Source: JALOAD01 sp023228995 [NCBI: Candidatus Muiribacterium halophilum] | Lineage (GTDB): Bacteria > Muiribacteriota > Muiribacteriia > Muiribacteriales | Length of the DNA stretch: 64,000 nucleotides | NCBI GenBank assembly: GCA_023228995.1 | Contig: JALOAD010000008.1 | Coordinates: 21,437-85,436 of the forward strand | Direction of reading: 5' to 3' | Part shown: in pieces, positions 55,265 through 64,000 of the stretch | Position numbering within the stretch: the stretch's first letter is position 1 | Layout: each line of letters starts with the position of its first letter | Program-made: the position numbers and the translations under genes | Notes under the pieces: generated by a model | The model's database searches: none | The model's input: the letters and a program-made list of their open reading frames with translations, nothing else | Told to the model about the DNA's origin: nothing

Positions 55265-56238
55265 TTTTTACCTCCTGGCATATTAGAATTAAGGATTTTA
55301 AAAATGTCAAAAATACCACTGTCTTTTGATTCATTTATAATTATCTTATCTACTTTTTCAAGTTTTTTTATCATTGTTTCATAATAAAGTCTTTTTTTGG
55401 TAATTTCTTTTGAATTTCTATATTCTTTAAGCATATTTTCAAATTTTGCTGTATCACCTTTTGCAGTATCTATTATTTTAGCTTTTTCACCTTCAGCCTG
55501 ATTTATCATTTTTGCAACTTCACCTTCAACTTTAGGAATAAGACCTAGTCTATAAGCTTCTGCATCATTTGTTAATCTTTTACTATTTTCCTTAGCAGAT
55601 GCAACTGCTTTAAAATCTTCTATTACTTGAGATGGAGGTAAAACATCCTGCAACTTAACTTCACGAACTAAAATTCCTACATTGTAAATATCAAGTATTT
55701 TTTGAAGATCAAATTTAGCATCTCTTTCTATTTCACCTTTTTTTTCAGTAAGTGCATCATCTATATTTCTCTCACCAATTGTCTGTCTCATTGAAGATTC
55801 GGAAGCTTTTTTTATTGTATCTTCAACATCTTTTACATTAAATACATAAGCTTTTGCATCTCTTATACTATATTGAACAGAAAAATCAATATCTATAATA
55901 TTTTCATCTCCTGTAAGCATAAGTGATTCTTCAAGAATACTTCTATAAGAAGTCTGACCTTGTCTATTGGAATCTATTGTTTTATAACCAATTTCCATTC
56001 TTCTTATCTGTTCAACATCAACAATAAATACATCTTCAAACGGATAAGGAAGTTTGAAATTAAGTCCTTCATGTCCCATTCTATGATAAGCACCAAACCT
56101 TTTGATTAAAGCCTGTTCATTAGGTTGAACAGTGTAAAAACCTTTTGAAAAATAAATAGCTCCTAAGGCAAGAACTATAAGAACAATAATAATGTAAAAT
56201 CCAGCAAACGGATTTTTATTTTTAATTTCACCTTCCAT
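55261..56238 (-). CDS. hflK: SPFH/stomatin protein HflK
   Basis: 325 residues. Membrane segment about 12-32, then YTVQPNEQALIKRFGAYHR and EGLNFKLPYPFEDVFIVDVE, typical HflK phrases, and a C-terminal coiled coil (EGEVAKMINQAEGEKAKIID). Partner of HflC. AGGAGG precedes the ATG and a good promoter lies at 56281-56310. Confidence 0.95.
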   Translation of the reverse strand: MEGEIKNKNPFAGFYIIIVLIVLALGAIYFSKGFYTVQPNEQALIKRFGAYHRMGHEGLNFKLPYPFEDVFIVDVEQIRRMEIGYKTIDSNRQGQTSYRSILEESLMLTGDENIIDIDFSVQYSIRDAKAYVFNVKDVEDTIKKASESSMRQTIGERNIDDALTEKKGEIERDAKFDLQKILDIYNVGILVREVKLQDVLPPSQVIEDFKAVASAKENSKRLTNDAEAYRLGLIPKVEGEVAKMINQAEGEKAKIIDTAKGDTAKFENMLKEYRNSKEITKKRLYYETMIKKLEKVDKIIINESKDSGIFDIFKILNSNMPGGKK

Positions 56239-56280
56239 AAAAAAACCTCCTTTTTTGTATAACTATTACTTCTTTGTGTA

Positions 56281-56310
56281 AATATAACAATTCAACATAG
56301 TATAAGTCAA
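56281..56310 (-). promoter_or_regulatory. Sigma-70-type promoter of hflK-hflC
   Basis: Minus strand: TTGACT (56310-56305), 18-base spacer, TATATT (56286-56281), about 45 bases upstream of hflK. Confidence 0.6.
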
Positions 56311-56339
56311 TAAAAGGTTTTTTTTCATGTGATTTTAAA

Positions 56340-56475
56340 TTCTATATTTTTTTTTTGCTTTTGTTTATAAAAACTCCATAATGATTTAATTTAATCGAAA
56401 AACTTCTAACGACTTTTCGTAATTGCTGTCAGACATATTTTTTTAATTTTTGTATAAAATCAAAAATAAAATCTT
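56340..56475 (-). repeat. Dispersed TATGTCTG element, copy 3 (long)
   Basis: On the minus strand it aligns with copy 2 (33597-33715) from TTTTATACAAA through ATATGTCTG and AAGTTTTTC to TATAAACAAAAGCAAAAAA. It lies between slt and the hflK promoter. The rest of the slt-hflK gap (56239-56549) has no gene. Confidence 0.8.
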
Positions 56476-56518
56476 TTTTATAATGAAATAAAAAAAATTA
56501 TATTTAAATCAAAAACAA

Positions 56519-56548
56519 AATTCCAGCTCAAAATTTTAATGGGATGAC
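56519..56548 (+). repeat. REP-like palindrome, degenerate copy
   Basis: ATTCCAGCTCAAAATTTTAA then GGGATGACA: the same arm/CTCA/ATGACA layout as the copies near 20 kb. It lies directly 3' of slt. Confidence 0.45.
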
Positions 56549-56549
56549 A

Positions 56550-58241
56550 TTATTTAGAATCGTTGTAATATTTTATATAATTAATATAAGTGTCATATAC
56601 TTTAAATAAATATCTTTCAGTTTCAAAAAATGGTATATTTAATAAAAATTCTTTTGAATCTCCATGTTTTAAAAGCCACTTGTCAACATTCCCAGGTCCA
56701 CCATTATAAGCAAGAATTGCATAAATATATGGAATTGAATAATCTTTGTATTTATCGATAAGATAACTAAGATAAGCAGTTCCTTTTTCAATATTAATAG
56801 CTATTCTTGTCTGATCTTTTTTTATATCAAATTTTTCTTCTATCCATTTTCCAGTAGCAGGCATTATTTGCATAAGTCCTGAAGCACCTCTTTCGGACAC
56901 ATCCCATTTATAGGCACTTTCTTCTCTAATAATAGAAAACACAAGTAAAGGATCGACTTTGTATTTTTCACTAGCTTTTATAACTTCATTAATATAGCCA
57001 AGTGGGTATCTTAAAAAATACAATTCTTTATTGTATAATTTATATGAAGATTTTAACCCATGTTCAGGAAGATAATTTTTAAAATAAGCAAGCGAAAGCT
57101 CTTTTCCTACCAATGATGTAGTTAACATAATATCATTATAAATAATTGTAGGATTTATCTCAAAAAGCTTTGTTAAAGTATTATTATCTGGGGTAAAAAA
57201 GTTTTTTTTATTATTTAGTTTTCTTTTTTGTTTATAAAGTGATTTTGAACTTTCTGAAAAAAATGAATTATATAAAATATCTTTTTCTTTTTGAGTGTAA
57301 TCTGAATCTATACCAGCGATTATCTTTGTAAATATAAATTTGTCATTTATAAGTTCTTTATCTATATTATTATAAGTAATTAAATTTCTTTTGAGTAGTT
57401 CATAAATAAGTTTACCTGAATAATATGAATTTTTAACATTATCGATTATTTCTTGAAACTCAATCTTTTTACCTGAAACAATGCTGTAAAAATAATAATA
57501 ATAATTGTACAATAGCGATTTATTTTTGATATTATCAAGAATATTAATAGATTTGTTATAATTATCTTTTATAGCATAAGCTTTTGATATAAAAAATAAT
57601 GTGTCATCAGATAAATTTTCTTTTGTATTTTCATAGGAATTTATAATATTATTATAATCTCTTTTTCCATAATGACATTTTATTATAGTATCAATGTCAT
57701 CTACATTATTTTCAAGTAAATAATCATAAAATCCAATAGAATATATAAGAGAATAATATTTTTCTATATCAGAAAAAGCTATAATCTCAGATTTAAATTT
57801 TTTTAAAATTTCAAACAAATCTTTTGAATAATGCTGTTTTTCATTTTCAAAAAGTGAAATTGCATCAGAAATTTTATCTGTTTTAAATAGATGTTTTAAA
57901 GAGTCTAAAATAATATCATCATCTTTTATATAAGAAAATCTATATATCTGATAAGCAAGTTTTTCAGATAATTCAATATTGTTTTCTTTTTTTTCATTTT
58001 TGTATTCTAAATATTTTAAAAACCATTTCTCTGACTGTTTTTTTTCATATATAGAATTTATGATTTTATTATTTTTTGTTTCAAAAATTTGATTTTTTTC
58101 ATAAATTTCAATCAATAAAGAATAATTTTTAGATAATGAAACGCTATTTAAACTTAAAACAAATAATATAAAAAAAATTGTATTTTTTTTTTCTTTAAAA
58201 AGATATTGAGATATTTCCTGTGCAACTAATTTGATTTTCAT
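56550..58241 (-). CDS. Slt-type soluble lytic transglycosylase
   Basis: About 563 residues if started at the ATG at 58241; ATGs 9 and 15 bases upstream are also possible, all inside the preceding lipoprotein gene. A hydrophobic export segment lies at about 20-38. A long helical superhelix is followed by the SLT catalytic domain (about 435-560) with SIIREESAYKWD (catalytic Glu), GLMQIMPATGKW and AILAYNGGPGNVDKW. It cleaves peptidoglycan glycan strands. Placement after the pilus genes suggests it opens the wall for secretin or pilus assembly. Confidence 0.9.
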   Translation of the reverse strand: MKIKLVAQEISQYLFKEKKNTIFFILFVLSLNSVSLSKNYSLLIEIYEKNQIFETKNNKIINSIYEKKQSEKWFLKYLEYKNEKKENNIELSEKLAYQIYRFSYIKDDDIILDSLKHLFKTDKISDAISLFENEKQHYSKDLFEILKKFKSEIIAFSDIEKYYSLIYSIGFYDYLLENNVDDIDTIIKCHYGKRDYNNIINSYENTKENLSDDTLFFISKAYAIKDNYNKSINILDNIKNKSLLYNYYYYFYSIVSGKKIEFQEIIDNVKNSYYSGKLIYELLKRNLITYNNIDKELINDKFIFTKIIAGIDSDYTQKEKDILYNSFFSESSKSLYKQKRKLNNKKNFFTPDNNTLTKLFEINPTIIYNDIMLTTSLVGKELSLAYFKNYLPEHGLKSSYKLYNKELYFLRYPLGYINEVIKASEKYKVDPLLVFSIIREESAYKWDVSERGASGLMQIMPATGKWIEEKFDIKKDQTRIAINIEKGTAYLSYLIDKYKDYSIPYIYAILAYNGGPGNVDKWLLKHGDSKEFLLNIPFFETERYLFKVYDTYINYIKYYNDSK

Positions 58242-58674
58242 TTTCATCAATTCCAATTAACGTAATTTTAGCAAGCATTTCATGTATATTATCTTCCTTA
58301 GTATCAATGTTTTTTTCAACAAAATTTTCTAAATCAGAAGATATAAGAAGCAAAGATATACTACCTTCTGTATATCCAGCTATATATTTTGATACAATAC
58401 CTGTCTTATTTATGTTTGTATCCCCAACAGGTATATTATCAGAATAATAGAATTCTGTTTTATATGCAACAAAATTAACTCCAATTCCATTTGAAGTTTT
58501 AATTGTCAAAGTTATATTTTTTTCTTGACTAGATTCATTATATGTAAATGCTGAATCGTTATTTATACCCGTAACCATAACAAGAGCTTCCGGACTTACA
58601 AGAGAGTTTGAACAACCTCCTAGTATAAGAAAAACACTTAAAAATATCAAAATATATTTCGTGATATTAGTCAT
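58195..58674 (-). CDS. Lipoprotein of the pilus operon
   Basis: 159 residues. Signal peptide and lipobox LILGGCSNS (Cys21). The mature part is beta-rich with no recognised family. GGAGG precedes the ATG, which overlaps the pilQ stop by 8 bases. Its position suggests a secretin-associated or pilus assembly lipoprotein, as PilW/PilP-type proteins are elsewhere, but it is not homologous by eye. Confidence 0.75.
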   Translation of the reverse strand: MTNITKYILIFLSVFLILGGCSNSLVSPEALVMVTGINNDSAFTYNESSQEKNITLTIKTSNGIGVNFVAYKTEFYYSDNIPVGDTNINKTGIVSKYIAGYTEGSISLLLISSDLENFVEKNIDTKEDNIHEMLAKITLIGIDENENQISCTGNISISF

Positions 58675-60883
58675 CTATAGCCTCCGTTCTTGTTATTGTT
58701 TTGTACTTTTTCATGTAAACATTGTTGTTTCTGTTATAATCTTCTATTATATTTGGAGTTATTAATACTATTGTTTCTGTTCTTTCATTTGCTATTTTTT
58801 CATATTTAAATATTTTTCTCAAAAAACCTATTCTTCCTAAAAAAGGAACTCTATTAACTGTAGTTCTTTTATTATTTTTTATAAGACCACCTATTACAAG
58901 TGTTTCTCCATTTTTTATAATTACATTTGTATCTGCTTCTGTTGTTTCAATTATAGGTTCTCCATTAGCTGTTGTTTTAGTAGAAGAAGAAATTTCAGGA
59001 TGAACCTTCAAAGTAACATAATTATCAGGACTAATTTTAGGAGTTACAGTTAAAGTTATACCAACATCTTTAAAATTTATAGTACTTGAAGTATTTCCTT
59101 CAGAAGAAGTTGTTTCTTCAAATGGAATTTTTTCACCAATAAGTATTTTAGCTTCCTGATTATCTAAAGTTGTTATAGTCGGGCTTGAAACAACTTTACC
59201 ATTGGTCTTTGTTGTAAGATTTTGATAAAGAATCGCTAACTGTTCTTTTGCCAAAGTTCCAAATTTAAAAGAAGTAGCATTACCACCCACTGAATCATTA
59301 GGAATCATACTTATATTAAGTTTATTTTCTTCGTCCATAGTTTTATCTTTTGCACCAGTTGGTAAAAGAGTAGCAAAATTAACACCATTTGTATTTTCAT
59401 CATCAAGTTTTACTTCTATTATTTTTGCTTCTATAGTAACTTGTTTGGTTCTTATATCAAGTTGACCAACATATTGAAGAATTTTATTAATAGTCTCTTT
59501 TGAACCAGTCATAACAATGCTGTTTGTCCTGTCATCAGAAGCTAGTTTTACATCTTTTGAAACACTTCCTGAAAATGCTTCACTCTGCAATATTGTAAGT
59601 ATATCTCCAGCACTACTGTATTTTACATTATATATAAAAGTGGTTTTTCTACTTTCAAAAGAAGGAATGTCAATTTTTTTAACAAGCTCTTCAATTGATT
59701 CAATATTTTTTCTCTTATCCATTACAATTATAGAATTTGATTTTATATTAGCAGATATATTGCCTTCTGGAGATTTTAAAGTATTAGAAACTGATATTAT
59801 ATCCACAGCTTCTGCATAATTAAGAGGAATTACTTTCGTCATAAAAGTATTTGATGCATCTTTTCTATCAATTTCTAAAATACTTGCTTGCATTTTTTTA
59901 ACATTTTCTGCAGTGTCATAAACTATAAGAGAATTATTTATATTATTTGTAATTATCTTTCCTTTTGGAGTTTTTATTTTATTTAAAAATTCAAGAGCTT
60001 TTTCAGCTTCTAGAAATTTTAATCTAATAACTTTTTCTTCAATTTCAAATTTTGATCTTATATTTAAATTATTATTTTCAATTTCATAAATAGTATCTGA
60101 AAGATCTGATATTTTTCTCAATGCATCAATAAGCGACATGTTTTTTATCTGTAAAGTAAGATTAGATATTGATTCTTTTGAAATAAAAAGATTTATTGAA
60201 GTGTTTTCGATAATTGCATCCATAACACTTTTAAGAGGAGTTCCGACAGCATTCACCGATACTAATTTGTAAAAATCAGGATGAAATTCAACTTTGTCAA
60301 GCTGCGACTTAGCTATATTTTCCTGTGCTGCTTTCAATTCAAGATTACTAACAAATTTTTCTACTTTTTCATCTATATTTTCTGGATTATAATCATCCTT
60401 TTTTTCTTTTATAAAATAATCTCTATTCTCAATATCATTTACAGGTTCAGAAAAATCATAAGAAACATCAAATTTAGAAACTCCTTTCATTCTACTTTTT
60501 TCATTTATTATTACTTCAAGAAGAGTTACTTTTTTGCTTAATCCATTTATATTATCTGCAAATATAGTTTCTATTTCATCTGTAAAATCAAGTATCATTC
60601 TTTCAAGAGCAACTAAATATTCAAGTTCTATACCAACATAACCGTCATTATTATACATTTTTTCAATTTGATTTAGATATATTGAAACTAAAGAAGCAAA
60701 ACTCCTTCTAGTTAATTCATCACTGTTTTCAAAAACACTTATTGCATCTTCAATTTTGTATGCAGAATTTATTTTTTTAACAAGATTATAACCAAAATAT
60801 TCTTTTGATACAATTCTATCAAGATCACAATAAGAATTTATAAATATTACAAAAATTGTTAAAAAAACAATTAATTTTTTCAT
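58667..60883 (-). CDS. pilQ: PilQ-type secretin with N-terminal SLH-like domain
   Basis: 738 residues. Signal peptide about 1-19. Residues about 20-120 are an SLH-like/helical region shared with the porin at 31598-33448 (ITRRDFA-like LTRRSFASLVSIY, RMILDFTDEIETIF). Then a STN/N0 domain (LVSVNAVGTPLKSVMDAIIE), N1-type repeats (NNSLIVYDTAENVKKM, SNSIIVMDKRKNIESI) and the secretin core (TTLDNQEAKILIGEKIPFEE, VTPKI, GETLVIGGLIKNN, PFLGRIGFLRKIF). It forms the outer-membrane pilus pore. An SLH-like N-terminus in place of the usual AMIN domains is unusual. Confidence 0.93.
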   Translation of the reverse strand: MKKLIVFLTIFVIFINSYCDLDRIVSKEYFGYNLVKKINSAYKIEDAISVFENSDELTRRSFASLVSIYLNQIEKMYNNDGYVGIELEYLVALERMILDFTDEIETIFADNINGLSKKVTLLEVIINEKSRMKGVSKFDVSYDFSEPVNDIENRDYFIKEKKDDYNPENIDEKVEKFVSNLELKAAQENIAKSQLDKVEFHPDFYKLVSVNAVGTPLKSVMDAIIENTSINLFISKESISNLTLQIKNMSLIDALRKISDLSDTIYEIENNNLNIRSKFEIEEKVIRLKFLEAEKALEFLNKIKTPKGKIITNNINNSLIVYDTAENVKKMQASILEIDRKDASNTFMTKVIPLNYAEAVDIISVSNTLKSPEGNISANIKSNSIIVMDKRKNIESIEELVKKIDIPSFESRKTTFIYNVKYSSAGDILTILQSEAFSGSVSKDVKLASDDRTNSIVMTGSKETINKILQYVGQLDIRTKQVTIEAKIIEVKLDDENTNGVNFATLLPTGAKDKTMDEENKLNISMIPNDSVGGNATSFKFGTLAKEQLAILYQNLTTKTNGKVVSSPTITTLDNQEAKILIGEKIPFEETTSSEGNTSSTINFKDVGITLTVTPKISPDNYVTLKVHPEISSSTKTTANGEPIIETTEADTNVIIKNGETLVIGGLIKNNKRTTVNRVPFLGRIGFLRKIFKYEKIANERTETIVLITPNIIEDYNRNNNVYMKKYKTITRTEAIDD

Positions 60884-60887
60884 TTTT

Positions 60888-61493
60888 TCACCTCTTCATT
60901 TCTAATTTGACTTCATTTGTACCAATGCTAATTAACACACTATTCATTTCTATTTTTAATATTTTTATATCTGTATTAGAAATATTTATAAAATCTCCTT
61001 CTCTTACTTTATCAAAATTAATTATTGCCATTTTGTCATAATCAGATTCCATAACAAAATTTAGATTTATCCTCTTTAAAATATCGGAAAGTAACTCTTC
61101 TAATGTTACTTTATTTTCTGTTTCAACTATTTCTTCTATTTTAATATTTTTTTCTCTTTTAAAATAATTTCTTACAAATATAAGGATTTCTTTATTTTCA
61201 TTTTCTTTTTTAACAATTTCTTCAGTTTTAGGCTTTAATATTATATCTTTAACATTTTTTACAACATCAATTATCTTTTTATTTTCTTCTTTTTTATTTT
61301 TAATATCTGTTTTATTTTCAATTTTCTTAATATTTTCATTTATATCTAAATTTTTTTTATCTATTTTCACTTCAGAAGTTGACTTTTCATCAATAATTAC
61401 CTTTTTTTCTTCTATATTAAAATCCATAGAATAAAAAAGATATCCTACCGATAAAAACATAAATATAATTATTAATAAAACTTTTATCTTCAT
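60888..61493 (-). CDS. PilP-like periplasmic protein
   Basis: 201 residues. One N-terminal membrane segment (about 5-22), a Lys/Glu-rich linker (about 30-110), and a small C-terminal beta-domain (DKMAIINFDKVREGDFINIS, ILKIEMNSVLISIGTNEVKL) of the PilP/GspC homology type. It would connect the inner-membrane PilMNO platform to PilQ. The call is based mainly on position between pilO-like and pilQ genes. Confidence 0.7.
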   Translation of the reverse strand: MKIKVLLIIIFMFLSVGYLFYSMDFNIEEKKVIIDEKSTSEVKIDKKNLDINENIKKIENKTDIKNKKEENKKIIDVVKNVKDIILKPKTEEIVKKENENKEILIFVRNYFKREKNIKIEEIVETENKVTLEELLSDILKRINLNFVMESDYDKMAIINFDKVREGDFINISNTDIKILKIEMNSVLISIGTNEVKLEMKR

Positions 61494-62176
61494 CTTAATA
61501 ATTCAACCTCATCATTTCTTGTTTTTCCTGTAATTTTTTCTACAATAAGAAAATTTATATTAAAATCTACATTACCATCATTAAATCTATTTTTTGACAA
61601 TTCAATTCCATCAAAAAGCATAAAAGGATATTTTTTTTCTATAATTTTAAGAAAATTTCCAAAAACTTCAAAATCAACATTTGAAATTCTATATTCAACT
61701 TTCTGAAAATAAACTCTGGCTTTTTTTATCTTTCCACTCTGATTATCAAAAGAATATTCTCTTATATCATCAGAACCTTTTCTAGGAATTCCAAGTGAAA
61801 TTTCCAATTTATTCTGCTGAATTATATTATTAAGTTCTTGATCAAACATAGTATAATTAAAATCTCTTTTTTCAACTATTTCTTTTATATTCTTTATTTT
61901 TTCAATAGCGACTTTACTTTTATCAATATAAACCTGTTTTTCTGACATTATATTTTCATATTCGTCTTTTATTTTTCGAGATAATTCCGAAACATTGTCA
62001 ATTTTTTTTGTTATAAAATCAGTTTCAAATCTTCCTTCACTTTCACTTATAATTGATTTTTTCATTCCTTCAACATCATATTTTTTGGAATTTGATGGTA
62101 ATATTATAAATTCAAAGATAATTATAATTGCAAGAACTATCCCAAATCCTATAAATACATTTTTTTTCTTATCCAT
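61490..62176 (-). CDS. PilO-like inner membrane protein
   Basis: About 228 residues from the ATG at 62176 (TGATG overlap with the previous stop; GAGG upstream). One membrane segment (about 8-26), a coiled coil (about 45-100) and a C-terminal ferredoxin-like part (KARVYFQKVEYRISNVDFEV and FLIVEKI). This is the PilO topology. It partners the PilN half of the preceding fusion. Confidence 0.8.
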   Translation of the reverse strand: MDKKKNVFIGFGIVLAIIIIFEFIILPSNSKKYDVEGMKKSIISESEGRFETDFITKKIDNVSELSRKIKDEYENIMSEKQVYIDKSKVAIEKIKNIKEIVEKRDFNYTMFDQELNNIIQQNKLEISLGIPRKGSDDIREYSFDNQSGKIKKARVYFQKVEYRISNVDFEVFGNFLKIIEKKYPFMLFDGIELSKNRFNDGNVDFNINFLIVEKITGKTRNDEVELLR

Positions 62177-63933
62177 CAATATACCTCAGCTTCAATATTG
62201 ACTCTATATATCTTATCTCCACTTTTTACAATCGGTGGTCTATCTTTAAAAACAATATTTTCTACTCTTAATGGTTCCCATGCAGACGGATTTTCAACTC
62301 TAAATCTAAATTCTTTAAGATTATCCTCGCCAACAAATTCCATTTCCATTTTAACATTATATAATATAGTAGTGTCCTGTAGCCTTGAAGCAATATTAAT
62401 AGAATTCATAAAACTGTTTTTTGGCAGAAGTTCGCCAATTTTTTTATAAAAATCAAGCCATGTAATATTATTAGTTTTAAAGGTTTCCAGCCATTTAGAA
62501 GTAGTTGTTAATTCAATGTTTTCTCTTTTAAGTTTGTATTTTAACTCTTCTGATATTACTCGATAATCAGTTATTTTCTGCTTTATATCATCGTATTTAC
62601 TATAAATTCCTTTAACATTAGTTAATGCTGAAAAATTTAATGCAAAATAATATAAAATAATAATAATGCTAGCTATTGTAAATATTTTTGCAGGTTCAGG
62701 AAATCTATCTACTAAAACATCAATATCTAAATCATCATCTTTCTTTTTTGAAAGAAAATTAATTATTCCATTTTGCTTTAACATTTTAAGTGAAAACATT
62801 AAACTAAGAAAATATAGATTTGAACTTTCAATAAACCTAGCTTTCATAATTTCTTCTTCTTTAAAAACTATAAAATCATAAAAATCTTCTGATATTTTTG
62901 AAGTATGAATATCAAGATTTTCACTAAAATAAGACTCAAGACCTGGTATATTAGAAGTTCCACCAATTATATAAAGTTCATCTATATTTTTCCCTTTTAC
63001 TTGAGTCTTAAAATAACCAATTGTAAGTCTAATTCTCTGACTTATTCTTGAAATTCCGTCAGTAAGAGACATTACAATTATTTTCTTCTGCTCATCTAAT
63101 TTTTCAAGTTCATCTTCTTTCACTTCAATTTGAGTTATTTTTTTTACAGAATCACTTTGATCCAGAAATTCTCTAAAATTTGTCGGACTACCCGAAATAT
63201 CTTTTGCAATAAGCTCAGTTATAGCATTGCCACCCATCGGTATATTTCTTGAAAACTCTATTTTACCACTTTGAATAATATTAAAATTTGTATTTTCTGC
63301 ACCTATATCTATTATTCCAATTCTTTTTGATTCTAATGATTTGTCTATATCAGTCATTTCTGATACAAGTATTGTGTCTATAGTTAAAATAGATACAGGA
63401 ATTCCTGCGTTTTTAAAAAGACTTTCAATAATATTAACATCATCACTTTTCATTACTGCAACAAATATTCTGTATTTTTCTTTTCCAGATTCATCTTTAA
63501 AAATTTCAATTATCTGATGATTTATAACTGCTTGATCTGCTTCTAAATGAAGTAGTTTTTTCATTTCAAATTTAATTACTGTTTCTACTTCTTCTTCTGG
63601 TATTTTTGGTATTACAATAAACCTATTTGTTATTTGCTGTCCTGAATATATAACTGCTATTTTACATTCTTCAAAATTTTTTCCATATAAAATATCAGAT
63701 ATTGCATTTTTTAAAGCAGTTTCAAAATCACTTGCTTTGGAGTAATTTAACTTTACTGTATTAAACTCATTAATAACTATTTTTTCTTCTATAGAAAATC
63801 TAATAAATTTGACATTATAATTTCCAATATCAAAAACAACATAATTTTTTGATGCTTCTTCACTTTCAAAAAGCATCTCATAGTATTTACTATCTTTTAA
63901 TTTCCCAATTATTTCATTTATGTTGATATTCAT
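62176..63933 (-). CDS. PilM-PilN fusion protein
   Basis: 585 residues. Residues about 28-380 are a PilM actin-like ATPase (YVVFDIGNYNVKFIRF, GIIDIGAENTNFNI, LYIIGGTSNIPGLESYF). Residues about 385-585 are PilN-like: IINFLSKKK, which resembles the INLLP peptide that PilN uses to dock on PilM, a membrane segment (about 405-425), a coiled coil (about 435-470) and a C-terminal ferredoxin-like domain. In most systems these are separate genes. First gene of the pilus operon, with a promoter at 63960-63989. Confidence 0.88.
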   Translation of the reverse strand: MNININEIIGKLKDSKYYEMLFESEEASKNYVVFDIGNYNVKFIRFSIEEKIVINEFNTVKLNYSKASDFETALKNAISDILYGKNFEECKIAVIYSGQQITNRFIVIPKIPEEEVETVIKFEMKKLLHLEADQAVINHQIIEIFKDESGKEKYRIFVAVMKSDDVNIIESLFKNAGIPVSILTIDTILVSEMTDIDKSLESKRIGIIDIGAENTNFNIIQSGKIEFSRNIPMGGNAITELIAKDISGSPTNFREFLDQSDSVKKITQIEVKEDELEKLDEQKKIIVMSLTDGISRISQRIRLTIGYFKTQVKGKNIDELYIIGGTSNIPGLESYFSENLDIHTSKISEDFYDFIVFKEEEIMKARFIESSNLYFLSLMFSLKMLKQNGIINFLSKKKDDDLDIDVLVDRFPEPAKIFTIASIIIILYYFALNFSALTNVKGIYSKYDDIKQKITDYRVISEELKYKLKRENIELTTTSKWLETFKTNNITWLDFYKKIGELLPKNSFMNSINIASRLQDTTILYNVKMEMEFVGEDNLKEFRFRVENPSAWEPLRVENIVFKDRPPIVKSGDKIYRVNIEAEVY

Positions 63934-63959
63934 AGTTAGCTTATCGGAAACGGTACTAT

Positions 63960-63989
63960 ATTATATTAATAGATATTACCGGAAGACAA
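63960..63989 (-). promoter_or_regulatory. Sigma-70-type promoter of pilus operon
   Basis: Minus strand: TTGTCT (63989-63984), 18-base spacer, TATAAT (63965-63960), about 27 bases upstream of the PilM-PilN start. Confidence 0.5.
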
Positions 63990-64000
63990 AATGAAGAGGG

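Overview
The window is AT-rich chromosomal DNA from an anaerobic diderm (Gram-negative-type) bacterium. I cannot place it in a named phylum. The diderm call rests on a PilQ secretin, a TolC-like channel, a tripartite RND pump, Lnt, HflKC and a beta-barrel porin. The anaerobe call rests on a complete lysine-fermentation operon and several radical SAM enzymes. Essentially every gene is on the minus strand, so transcription runs from right to left. The only plus-strand genic traces are decayed fragments near 36.6-37.15 kb. No rRNA, tRNA or CRISPR array was found.

Right to left: (1) 63.9-56.5 kb is a pilus/secretin operon: a PilM-PilN fusion, PilO-like and PilP-like proteins, PilQ, a lipoprotein and a Slt-type lytic transglycosylase. 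(2) 56.2-54.4 kb is hflK-hflC, with its own promoter and terminator. (3) 54.3-38.6 kb is a ten-gene overlapping operon: histidine kinase, sigma-54-type response regulator, TPR protein, C39-like peptidase, Lnt, TolC-like protein, membrane fusion protein, two RND subunits and a DUF523 protein. (4) 38.6-36.5 kb holds a TPR/zinc-ribbon protein, a hypothetical gene, a mobile-element-like inverted-repeat unit and fossils of an insertion sequence. (5) 36.5-31.6 kb holds an SLH-like/TPR exported protein, a B12-type radical SAM protein and an SLH-like porin. (6) 31.4-21.8 kb is the lysine operon: CoA-transferase A and B, kce, kdd, kamA, kamB, kamC, kamD, kamE, kal. It is followed by thiolase, an MFS transporter and hbd-crt on separate units. 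(7) 17.4-15 kb holds two poorly known envelope genes and rpsT with a clear terminator. (8) 14.9 kb to the left edge is one long run of touching or overlapping genes: SpoIIE-type phosphatase, GGDEF protein, lone receiver, HD-GYP protein, GerW/YtfJ-like protein, dGTPase-like protein, a radical SAM/SPASM protein, a large membrane protein and a giant radical SAM fusion cut by the window edge.

Lysine is converted by KamA, KamDE (kept active by KamBC), Kdd, Kce, the CoA-transferase and Kal to acetoacetate and crotonyl-CoA. Thl, Hbd and Crt connect acetyl-CoA and crotonyl-CoA. The last step, crotonyl-CoA reduction, is not in the window.

The least expected features are: the trio at the left edge (two radical SAM proteins flanking an envelope protein, one carrying about 1,000 residues of beta-sandwich-like modules); an SLH-like domain shared by a porin, a TPR protein and the PilQ secretin; a dispersed intergenic element of about 125 bp in four copies; and REP-like palindromes, one of which has apparently become part of a coding sequence.
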